Assembly (NCBI GenBank): GCA_002159155.1
Contig: LZRQ01000214.1
Coordinates: 1 to 5,282 of the forward strand
Direction: 5' to 3'
Length of the DNA stretch: 5,282 nucleotides
Source of the DNA: Firmicutes bacterium ZCTH02-B6
Lineage (GTDB): Bacteria > Bacillota > Limnochordia > Limnochordales > ZCTH02-B6
Made by a program: the position numbers and the translations under genes. Of this stretch, positions 1-5,282 are shown piece by piece. Each line of letters opens with the position of its first letter. Positions within the stretch are counted from its first letter, which is position 1. A model generated the notes under the pieces. The model saw nothing but the letters and a program-made list of their open reading frames with translations, was not told the origin of the DNA and searched no databases.

Positions 1-128
1 GGCGTGCACTGCTCCGCCAGGCTGACCGCCTGGATGCTCCCGCTGATGAGCAACACTACGATAACTGATGCGACGACGGTGAGGGCAAACGGAATGACGT
101 CTTCCGGCCGGCGCTGCGACAAGTCCAT
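1..128 (-). CDS. N-terminus of an unidentified membrane-anchored protein (partial)
   Basis: An ATG at 128-126 opens a frame that stays open for 42 codons and leaves the window on the left, so only the N-terminus is visible. It begins MDLSQRRPEDVIPF and continues into one strongly hydrophobic stretch (about residues 13-31, rich in V, L, I and A), followed by GSIQAVSLAEQCT. This looks like an N-terminal membrane anchor or uncleaved signal segment. The GGGGGTG at 134-140, five bases upstream of the ATG, is an acceptable but imperfect Shine-Dalgarno sequence. The gene starts 75 bases after the stop of the ABC ATPase, on the same strand, and I see no convincing terminator between them. The family cannot be recognised from 42 residues. 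It does not look like the start of a multi-span sugar permease, but a sensor protein, an envelope protein or a short membrane protein would all fit. Confidence 0.6.
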   Translation of the reverse strand, partial: MDLSQRRPEDVIPFALTVVASVIVVLLISGSIQAVSLAEQCT

Positions 129-203
129 GGCAACACCCCCGCGCTCCGTCAGCAGGTAACCGGCTCCCGCACGGCGTCGGCTACCCCACGGCTGCCGAGT
201 CCT

Positions 204-1313
<1,110 letters not shown>

Positions 1314-1321
1314 CGCTCCAA

Positions 1322-1330
1322 CCCCTTTCC
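1322..1330 (-). promoter_or_regulatory. Ribosome binding site of the ABC ATPase
   Basis: On the minus strand GGAAAGGGG sits eight bases before TTG 1313. It is the only good Shine-Dalgarno sequence near the position where family similarity begins, so it fixes the TTG start. Confidence 0.7.
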
Positions 1331-1358
1331 TTCGGCGAAAAAGTGCACAGCCGCCGAA
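1331..1358. repeat. 7-bp inverted repeat in the leader of the ABC ATPase gene
   Basis: TTCGGCG (1331-1337) and CGCCGAA (1352-1358) are perfect inverted copies separated by 14 bases. The loop contains the palindrome GTGCAC (1343-1348). On the minus strand the second arm ends immediately before the Shine-Dalgarno sequence at 1322-1330. It could be an RNA hairpin affecting translation or a binding site for a regulator. The 146-base gap between the YvlD-like gene and this ATPase (1314-1459) holds no sigma-A promoter that I find convincing and no clear terminator. The function is inference. Confidence 0.4.
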
Positions 1359-1459
1359 AATAACCATTCGGCTCACCGCCGCCCGTGTCCTGCCGGCTGC
1401 TGTGAACTTTCCGACGAGCGGACCCCCGTACCTGCCGTAAGAAACAGGCCAACCAGTGT

Positions 1460-1825
1460 TCAGCGCCACCGGTACACGTACCAGCGGCCCGGCATAAACC
1501 AGCTCACAAGAGCACTCACGATGGCTAACAACAGGGCGGCCGCCAATCCCGCGCCGAAACCGGCGATGTGGAAACCGGGCACAAGCCACGCCACCAGCAT
1601 CAGCATCAAGGCGTTGATGACCAGCGTAAACAAGCCAAGCGTAAGGAGATTCACGGGCAAAGTCAAAATGATCAAGACTGGCCGGACGCTGATGTTGACG
1701 AGCCCCAGCAGCGCCGCAGCGACGATGCCCGCGAGGACGCTGTCGACTTCCACGCCCTTGAGCACGGCCGCGGCCAGGAGCAGGGCCAGCGTATTCACCA
1801 GCCAGCGCAACAGCCACGACGGCAA
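1460..1825 (-). CDS. YvlD-like membrane protein (phage holin family 4, PF04020-type)
   Basis: Small integral membrane protein of 121 residues with four hydrophobic segments, at about residues 5-22, 30-47, 55-82 and 89-111. The central block LVNISVRPVLIILTLPVN (42-59), followed by LTLGLF and the INALMLMLV...PGFHIAGF stretch, is the hallmark of the YvlD family, which databases label 'phage holin family'. That label comes from fold and length; no phage genes are nearby and a lytic role is not implied. The C-terminus ends in aromatic and basic residues (GRWYVYRWR). The start is TTG 1825, five bases after a strong Shine-Dalgarno sequence at 1831-1842; the frame continues upstream but would run through the preceding gene. 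In Bacillus subtilis yvlD shares an operon with yvlB, and here a YvlB-like gene lies upstream in the same run. The likely role is in envelope stress, with unknown biochemistry. Confidence 0.9.
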   Translation of the reverse strand: MPSWLLRWLVNTLALLLAAAVLKGVEVDSVLAGIVAAALLGLVNISVRPVLIILTLPVNLLTLGLFTLVINALMLMLVAWLVPGFHIAGFGAGLAAALLLAIVSALVSWFMPGRWYVYRWR

Positions 1826-1830
1826 TGGGT

Positions 1831-1842
1831 TCCCTCCCTCCC
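1831..1842 (-). promoter_or_regulatory. Ribosome binding site of the YvlD-like gene
   Basis: The minus strand reads GGGAGGGAGGGA, five bases before TTG 1825. This long purine tract supports the TTG start and indicates efficient independent initiation after the 49-base gap that follows the previous stop codon. Confidence 0.75.
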
Positions 1843-1874
1843 AACTCAGACCGTGCGTCACGGGACGAGCAGCC

Positions 1875-2192
1875 TCAGAGCAGCCGCACCGCCACCAGCG
1901 TACGACCATCCCTGACCTCGGCCAGAGTGAAACGCCCCTGGTCGCGCAAGCACCGGACGGCGGCTGCCGGCAATTTGAGGCCCTCCACCAACAGGCTTTC
2001 CGGCACAAGGCGCGCCAGCCGCCGGGTGCCCCGCCACCCTACCCGCACGCCCATCCAGGCCAGCAACCGGGCCAGCAGCGCGCACGACTCGAGCACGTCT
2101 TCCAGCACAAACAGCGGGACCGGCAAGACCAAGGGCCACCGCCACGTGTCGAGCCGCACCTGCACGACCAGGAAGCTGGCCCGGGGGCTCAT
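1875..2192 (-). CDS. 105-aa protein of unknown family, possible relative of the SHOCT-like protein's C-terminal domain
   Basis: I do not recognise a named family. The ATG at 2192 overlaps the stop of the preceding gene in an ATGA, and GGAGGT at 2202-2207 lies nine bases upstream, inside the last codons of that gene. This points to translational coupling and supports a real gene. The protein starts MSPRASFLVVQVRLD, then has LPVPL (23-27), an amphipathic helical stretch with E31, D32 and E35 (about 28-47), a basic middle rich in R and G, a second helix (about 64-85) and a C-terminal strand pair around EVRDGRTLVAVRL (92-104). No transmembrane segment or signal peptide is evident, because acidic residues interrupt the hydrophobic region. 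The order strand, LPxPL, helix, helix, strand, DG turn, strand resembles residues 46-123 of the 123-aa protein encoded just upstream, so the two may be diverged paralogues. The role is presumably tied to that neighbour. Confidence 0.75.
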   Translation of the reverse strand: MSPRASFLVVQVRLDTWRWPLVLPVPLFVLEDVLESCALLARLLAWMGVRVGWRGTRRLARLVPESLLVEGLKLPAAAVRCLRDQGRFTLAEVRDGRTLVAVRLL

Positions 2193-2560
2193 TCGACGAC
2201 GACCTCCACCCGCGTCTTCCCATCGTTATCTTCCACGTCGATGATCTTGCCCTCAAGGCCCTGCTCCAGGAGCCGCTTGAGCTCCTCCGGGTCGAGGGGC
2301 TGTTCCGAATCGCCAACCTTTAGGGCATCCTTGGGAATGAACCGCAACGCCACCCAGGCCAGCTCTAGCGGCAGGTTGACATTGACCTTTGTCTTTTCAC
2401 CGTCCACCACACGCACACGGAGGAAACGGTTTCGCCGGCGTGGCGCCCCCGTTCCGGTGCTCTTGCCCTCGTCCAGCGCCTCCAGGAGCTTGGCGGCCTC
2501 CTCCGCCGATACCTTGCCCTCCTGGACCATGCGCAAAATTTGCAGGCGTTCGTCAGTCAT
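2189..2560 (-). CDS. 123-aa SHOCT-like domain protein
   Basis: Two-part small soluble protein. Residues 3-29 form the SHOCT-like helical module (DERLQILRMVQEG, then KVSAEEAAKLLEAL), nearly the same as the N-terminus of the YvlB-like protein encoded just upstream. A linker with G, T and a basic RRRNR patch (about 31-45) follows. Residues 46-123 form a second domain: a strand FLRVRVVDG, the strand and turn KVNVNLPLEL, a helix, a helix PEELKRLLEQG (91-101), and a closing GKIIDVEDNDG strand-turn-strand ending in EVVVE. I believe proteins of this layout are common, uncharacterised neighbours of DUF4097 genes in Bacillota. ATG 2560 is fixed by AGGAGGGA at 2567-2574, six bases upstream, which overlaps the TAG stop of the upstream gene. 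The gene starts 12 bases after that stop and overlaps the next gene by 4 bases. The function is unknown; the helical module suggests protein-protein interaction. Confidence 0.9.
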   Translation of the reverse strand: MTDERLQILRMVQEGKVSAEEAAKLLEALDEGKSTGTGAPRRRNRFLRVRVVDGEKTKVNVNLPLELAWVALRFIPKDALKVGDSEQPLDPEELKRLLEQGLEGKIIDVEDNDGKTRVEVVVE

Positions 2561-2566
2561 CGGTCG

Positions 2567-2574
2567 TCCCTCCT
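2567..2574 (-). promoter_or_regulatory. Strong Shine-Dalgarno sequence overlapping the upstream stop codon
   Basis: AGGAGGGA on the minus strand, six bases before ATG 2560. Its first two bases belong to the TAG stop (2575-2573) of the YvlB-like gene, so ribosomes finishing that gene end on the initiation site of the next one. Confidence 0.75.
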
Positions 2575-3748
2575 ATTCCACATTCACGTCGGTGTCCTGG
2601 ACGACATCGTGACCGACCAAAATGGAGCCGTCGGCCGTCCGCGCCCGTACGGTGAAACGCAGCCGCTTCTCATCGAAACCCGGCGTTTCCGCCCGCAAGG
2701 TGTGCCGTCCTGCCACCCGCTGCTCGACGCCCGGGATCATCGCCCGCACTCGGCCGTCAGCGGTTTCGAGATCCAGCTGGTAGCCCACGTCGTCGCCGGA
2801 TGGGAGACTGACCCGGATCCGCCCGTCGCTGGTGCGCAAGTCCCACTGCACCGTTCCCGCTGCGTCAGGTCGAGCCGGCACGTAGCGCGCCTCGATGGAC
2901 CCGTCGGCCGTGCTACAGCGGGCCCGAGCAACCGCGCCGGAGACGCGGATGCTGCCGTCGGCGGTAGTCGCCTCCAGTTCCTCCACCTCTACTCCGTTCA
3001 GCCGGATGCTGCCGTCCGCCGTCGTCAGCCGCGCCTTGGTGAGCTGCACGCTGCGGCAGCGCACGGACCCGTCTGCGGTCTGGCACTCCAACCGGTAGCT
3101 TAGGCCCTTGGGAAGGACCACCTTCACCGAAGCTTCCACGTCCCGCCTGTCCGCGGCCACTAACCGGAAGCCGCGCTCGGTCACCTCCCAGCGGGTCGCC
3201 TCGGCGGCGAGCTTCGCCGCCAAATCGGCGTCGTCGACGCGCACGTGGTTGATGACTTCCACGCGATAGCCAGGCCCGTCGCCGCCTTCAATCCGGATGA
3301 AACCGTCTCGGGTCGCCACCGAAATGTCGACCTCGGACAGGCCGGCCGGGAAATCGCCCTCGTACACCTGGTTCACCGTATGCTCGGGCCAAAGGCGGAA
3401 AACCCCAAACCAGCGTCCCACGGTGTCAGGCAACTCGCCGAGGACACGGGACAGGCCTCGCTCGACGTTGACAAACACGTCCTCAAGGCCCTGGATAATT
3501 TCCTCACCGGTGCGCTCGCCGCGGACCCTCGCCTCCTCAATGCGCTGGCGGGCAGCCTGCAGCTTCTCCTCCACCTGTTCGCGGGCTTGCTCCACCCGCT
3601 CCACCACTTCAGCCACCCGGTCTGATACCGTCTTTTCCTTATGGGTTTCGTCAGTCCGCGAGAGCGCCTCAAGCAGCTCCGCCGCTTCCTCGGCGGTGAT
3701 CTTCCCCTCCTGCAGCATGGTGAGAATCATCAGGCGTTCCTCTCTCAC
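2573..3748 (-). CDS. YvlB-like DUF4097 protein with SHOCT-like N-terminus and coiled coil
   Basis: A 391-residue protein with three parts. Residues 2-29 are the SHOCT-like helical module (EERLMILTMLQEGKITAEEA). Residues about 41-104 are highly charged and heptad-like, probably a coiled coil. Residues about 135-391 are a DUF4097/putative adhesin-type beta-repeat domain, with T(A/S)DG motifs at 224, 243, 262, 280, 306, 329 and 371 and a degenerate TRDG at 146. No signal peptide or transmembrane helix is visible, so it is probably cytoplasmic or peripheral to the membrane despite the 'adhesin' label. I chose GTG 3748, which gives MREERLMIL as in relatives and has AAAGGG at 3757-3762 eight bases upstream. 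A GTG at 3757 would overlap the previous stop but has no Shine-Dalgarno sequence; ATG 3730 is another candidate but would cut the helical module. B. subtilis YvlB is the closest named homologue I recall, from a sigma-W-controlled operon. The biochemical role is unknown. Confidence 0.9.
   Translation of the reverse strand: MREERLMILTMLQEGKITAEEAAELLEALSRTDETHKEKTVSDRVAEVVERVEQAREQVEEKLQAARQRIEEARVRGERTGEEIIQGLEDVFVNVERGLSRVLGELPDTVGRWFGVFRLWPEHTVNQVYEGDFPAGLSEVDISVATRDGFIRIEGGDGPGYRVEVINHVRVDDADLAAKLAAEATRWEVTERGFRLVAADRRDVEASVKVVLPKGLSYRLECQTADGSVRCRSVQLTKARLTTADGSIRLNGVEVEELEATTADGSIRVSGAVARARCSTADGSIEARYVPARPDAAGTVQWDLRTSDGRIRVSLPSGDDVGYQLDLETADGRVRAMIPGVEQRVAGRHTLRAETPGFDEKRLRFTVRARTADGSILVGHDVVQDTDVNVE
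2627..3079 (-). repeat. Coding tandem repeats with TADG motif (beta-helix type)
   Basis: Within the DUF4097 domain seven T(A/S)DG[SR][IV] motifs occur. The first four are spaced 19, 19 and 18 residues apart, close to one turn of a beta-solenoid; later spacings are 26, 23 and 42. The repeats show at DNA level: on the plus strand GGATGCTGCCGTC recurs near 2947 and 3003, about 57 bases (19 codons) apart. They probably form rungs of a right-handed parallel beta structure, as expected for this family. Confidence 0.8.
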
Positions 3749-3753
3749 CGCTC

Positions 3754-4128
3754 TCACCCTTTCAGCATTTTGATAGCCTCAGCCGCGGAGATCTCGCCGC
3801 GATCCAAGGCAGCCAAGATCTCGGCCCGGCGTTCGGCGGCCGGCGAGTTGTCACGCTCCACTTTGTGCCCCATGGCCTCCAGCACCCCATCTAGCCGGTT
3901 GCGAACCGTGGGGTACGAGATGCCCAGCACTCGCTCAACCTCCTTGATGTTGCCCCGGGCCAGCAGGAACACCTCGACGAACTCCTGCTGCTCAGGGGTA
4001 AGCCGGTCGAACTTGGATTGGGCGAACCGCCCTTCCACGACAGTGCCGCAGTTGACGCATTCCAGGCGCCGCACTTCGAGGGTGTCATTGCACACCGGGC
4101 AGCGCCCGATGGTCCTCCGGGCTGCCAT
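3754..4128 (-). CDS. DUF2089 zinc-ribbon/HTH transcriptional regulator with SHOCT-like C-terminus
   Basis: A 124-residue protein with three modules. An N-terminal zinc ribbon has C10-P-V-C13 and C24-V-N-C27. A helical region follows: LTPEQQEFVEVFLLARGNIK (43-62), then EVERVLGISYPTVRNRLDGV (63-82), which reads as a helix-turn-helix related to sigma-factor region 4 types. The C-terminus (about 100-124) is the SHOCT-like module RRAEILAALDRGEISAAEA. Layout and length match DUF2089 proteins, which I expect to be DNA-binding regulators. I chose ATG 4128 because AAGGTGAT at 4133-4140 is a good match to the 16S tail at proper spacing and the protein then begins MAARRTIGRCPVC. TTG 4149, GTG 4137 and ATG 4134 are in-frame alternatives. 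It is the first gene after the promoter at 4200-4228, and its stop lies 5 bases before the start of the YvlB-like gene. Position and fold suggest it regulates its own operon, perhaps at the inverted repeat at 4221-4236; that is inference. Confidence 0.93.
   Translation of the reverse strand: MAARRTIGRCPVCNDTLEVRRLECVNCGTVVEGRFAQSKFDRLTPEQQEFVEVFLLARGNIKEVERVLGISYPTVRNRLDGVLEAMGHKVERDNSPAAERRAEILAALDRGEISAAEAIKMLKG
3757..3762 (-). promoter_or_regulatory. Ribosome binding site of the YvlB-like gene
   Basis: AAAGGG, which is also the last two codons (Lys-Gly) of the DUF2089 gene, lies eight bases before GTG 3748 and directly against GTG 3757. The spacing favours 3748 as the start and implies translational coupling with the regulator gene. 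Confidence 0.55.
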
Positions 4129-4132
4129 CCCC

Positions 4133-4140
4133 ATCACCTT
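4133..4140 (-). promoter_or_regulatory. Ribosome binding site of the DUF2089 gene
   Basis: AAGGTGAT on the minus strand contains AGGTGAT, a seven-base match to the extended Shine-Dalgarno consensus, and ends four bases before ATG 4128. It overlaps the alternative ATG 4134 and GTG 4137 starts, which argues against them. Confidence 0.65.
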
Positions 4141-4199
4141 CTCAGGCAAGGTTTGTGGTTTTCAATGTCTCGCCTTCAATTTGTTGATATCTTGGCTTA

Positions 4200-4228
4200 A
4201 TCATACGAGGAAAATGCGAGGCTGTCAA
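4200..4228 (-). promoter_or_regulatory. Near-consensus sigma-A promoter of the DUF2089-YvlB-YvlD run
   Basis: On the minus strand a perfect -35 TTGACA (4228-4223) is followed by exactly 17 bases and a -10 TATGAT (4205-4200), which matches TATAAT at five of six positions. The spacer contains an AT-rich CATTTT. Transcription would start near 4193, giving a leader of about 65 bases before ATG 4128. It is the only strong promoter I see in the window. The housekeeping consensus suggests high basal activity unless repressed, unlike the sigma-W promoter reported for B. subtilis yvl genes. Confidence 0.85.
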
Positions 4229-4236
4229 CGGACAGC
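4221..4236. promoter_or_regulatory. Perfect 6-bp inverted repeat overlapping the -35 box (candidate operator)
   Basis: The plus strand reads GCTGTC-AACG-GACAGC, two perfect 6-bp arms around four bases. The -35 hexamer (4223-4228) lies entirely inside it. This is a classic position for an operator whose occupation blocks RNA polymerase. The DUF2089 HTH protein encoded immediately downstream is the obvious candidate ligand, but nothing in the sequence proves it. Without a T-run it is a poor terminator candidate. Confidence 0.5.
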
Positions 4237-4245
4237 TTGCACTTG

Positions 4246-4317
4246 GACGTTCACGAGCCGATGTAAAGCGGGGACACTGGTGACGACTAAGCCCGACGCT
4301 AACCCGCTTTGAACGTC
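4246..4317. repeat. Large imperfect inverted repeat between uvrC and the promoter (possible terminator or structured element)
   Basis: Left arm: GACGTTC (4246-4252), a 12-base interruption, then AAAGCGGG (4265-4272). Right arm: CCCGCTTT (4303-4310) directly followed by GAACGTC (4311-4317). All 15 positions pair, giving a stem with one 12-base bulge and a 30-base apical loop. It lies 21 bases after the uvrC stop. On the minus strand no long T-run follows, so it would be an atypical intrinsic terminator. It could instead be a structured 3' end of uvrC mRNA or a protein-binding site upstream of the promoter. Confidence 0.4.
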
Positions 4318-4338
4318 GAGACACGCGGCCGTCGGCCC

Positions 4339-5282
4339 TCAGTCATTCAGGTGCTGGTGAATGCGCTCTGCAAGAGCACGAGAAATGCCCGGTACGGATG
4401 CGAGTTCCTCCACGGTCGCGCGCCGCACACCCGCCACGGAACCGAAACGCTTGATGAGCTCCCGTTTGCGCCGCGGCCCCACGCCCGGGATCTGGTCCAG
4501 CGCGGATTCGGAAGTGCGCTGGTCCCTCAAGTGCCGGTGATAGGTAATGGCGTACCGGTGGGCCTCGTCCCGGATGCGCTGCAGCAGCTTGAGCCCCGGC
4601 GACGCCCAGGGGAGATTAACCGGATCCGGCCGGCCCTCCACAAAGACCAACTCAAATTGCTTGGCCAGTGAAACCGTGGGGATATCTTCAACGCCCAGCT
4701 CCCGCATAACTTCGCGAGCCGCGTTGAGTTGGCCCTTGCCGCCGTCGATGAGGACCAGGTCGGGAAACGCGGCGAAGCCGCGCTGCTCCACTTCCTCCGC
4801 CTGCTCCCGCAATCCCCTCAGAAAGCGACGGTACACGGCCTCCCGCATCATCGCGAAGTCGTCGGGCGTCGACTTGGTACGGATCTTGAAGCGACGGTAG
4901 TCCGACGGTTTCGGCTGCCCGTCCTCAAAGACGACCATCGACGCGACGGCCTGATTGCCCTGGATGTTGGAGATGTCAAACGCCTCGATGCGCTGCGGCA
5001 ACGATGGCAGCCCGAGCACCTCGGCCAAATGCGCCATGGCCCGCTCGGCCTCTTCGGAGCGCCGTGCCTCCTGGGCCAGCCGTTCCTTGAGCATGTGGCG
5101 AGCGTTCTCCACGACCATCTCCATGAGGCGCCGCTTCTCGCCCCGCTGGGGCACGTGCAACCGCACGGTTCCGCCCCGTCGCTCCCGCAGCCACCCCTCG
5201 ATAACGGCCGCGTCCTCGACGGGCACCTGGGTGAGCACCTCCGGCGGTACGAAAGGAGCGCGCTGGTAGTACTGCTGTACAA
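4339..5282 (-). CDS. uvrC: UvrABC excinuclease subunit C, C-terminal half (partial)
   Basis: UvrC makes the dual incisions around UvrB-bound DNA lesions in nucleotide excision repair. About 313 residues are visible; full proteins run about 600-650, so the GIY-YIG 3'-nuclease and the UvrB-binding UVR domain lie beyond the right edge. The frame enters the window at 5280 as VQQYYQRAPFVPPE and continues to a TGA at 4339. The RNase H-like 5'-nuclease domain is present with its DDH residues: Asp of AFDISN (codon 4977-4975), Asp of LIDGGKGQ (4746-4744) and His of RDEAHRYA (4560-4558). The C-terminus carries tandem helix-hairpin-helix motifs, IPGVGPRRKRELIKRFGS and SVPGISRALAERI, which bind DNA. An internal GTG at 5238 is not the start, because the upstream codons also match UvrC. 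Nothing appears damaged. A uvr gene next to a yvl-type module also occurs, as I recall, in B. subtilis (uvrBA near yvl). Confidence 0.97.
   Translation of the reverse strand, partial: VQQYYQRAPFVPPEVLTQVPVEDAAVIEGWLRERRGGTVRLHVPQRGEKRRLMEMVVENARHMLKERLAQEARRSEEAERAMAHLAEVLGLPSLPQRIEAFDISNIQGNQAVASMVVFEDGQPKPSDYRRFKIRTKSTPDDFAMMREAVYRRFLRGLREQAEEVEQRGFAAFPDLVLIDGGKGQLNAAREVMRELGVEDIPTVSLAKQFELVFVEGRPDPVNLPWASPGLKLLQRIRDEAHRYAITYHRHLRDQRTSESALDQIPGVGPRRKRELIKRFGSVAGVRRATVEELASVPGISRALAERIHQHLND

Noticed and set aside
1460..1825. Prophage holin or lysis cassette
   Set aside because: The family name includes 'phage holin', but no endolysin or other phage gene is near, and the neighbours match the chromosomal yvl context.
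1314..1844. In-frame open extension upstream of the ABC ATPase start (177 extra codons)
   Set aside because: The stretch overlaps most of the YvlD-like gene on the same strand, is rich in G, R and A as expected for an off-frame reading of GC-rich coding DNA, and has no ATPase-family similarity. TTG 1313 has its own Shine-Dalgarno sequence.
1826..2008. Longer N-terminus for the YvlD-like protein (61 extra codons)
   Set aside because: The extension overlaps the 105-aa gene and lacks hydrophobic or family-like sequence, whereas TTG 1825 has a strong Shine-Dalgarno sequence right upstream.
1521..2612. Long plus-strand open frame of 363 codons
   Set aside because: It lies antisense to several well-supported genes and has low-complexity S/R/P/T-rich composition typical of antisense reading in GC-rich DNA.
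4224..4255. Possible sigma-W-like promoter (TGAACG, 16 bases, CCGT) upstream of the DUF2089 gene
   Set aside because: It matches neither the AAC core of the -35 nor CGTA well, and a near-consensus sigma-A promoter occupies almost the same place.
4319..4331. Short GGCC-type hairpin just after the uvrC stop as an intrinsic terminator
   Set aside because: The loop is only about three bases and no T-run follows on the minus strand.

Overview
The window is GC-rich bacterial DNA. Every gene I can support reads on the minus strand, so gene order below runs from high to low coordinates. The families (DUF2089, YvlB-like DUF4097, YvlD-like membrane protein, SHOCT-like small protein, UgpC/MsmX ATPase), the strong Shine-Dalgarno sequences and the frequent TTG/GTG starts suggest a GC-rich Bacillota (Firmicutes), possibly a thermophilic lineage such as Thermaerobacter, Symbiobacteria or Limnochordia. 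The genus is a guess.

Layout: (1) 5282-4339, the C-terminal half of uvrC (excinuclease ABC subunit C), with its RNase H-like catalytic DDH residues and C-terminal helix-hairpin-helix motifs. (2) 4338-4129, a 210-base intergenic region with a large imperfect inverted repeat and a near-consensus sigma-A promoter (TTGACA-17-TATGAT). A perfect 6-bp inverted repeat overlaps the -35 box. (3) 4128-1460, a five-gene run starting just downstream of that promoter: a DUF2089 zinc-ribbon/HTH regulator, a YvlB-like DUF4097 protein with coiled coil and TADG repeats, a 123-aa SHOCT-like protein, a 105-aa protein of unknown family, and a YvlD-like four-helix membrane protein. The first four genes are separated by 5 and 12 bases and then overlap by 4; the last follows a 49-base gap. 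(4) 1313-204, a complete UgpC/MsmX-type sugar ABC transporter ATPase. (5) 128-1, the start of a gene for a membrane-anchored protein that leaves the window on the left.

The centre of interest is the five-gene run. The regulator's C-terminus and the N-termini of the next two proteins carry the same ~25-residue helical module. The 123-aa and 105-aa proteins also appear to share a C-terminal domain. I infer an autoregulated envelope-stress-like module related to the Bacillus subtilis yvlABCD operon, in which a common helical tag could link regulator and effectors. The individual families are known; their combined mechanism is not established as far as I know.
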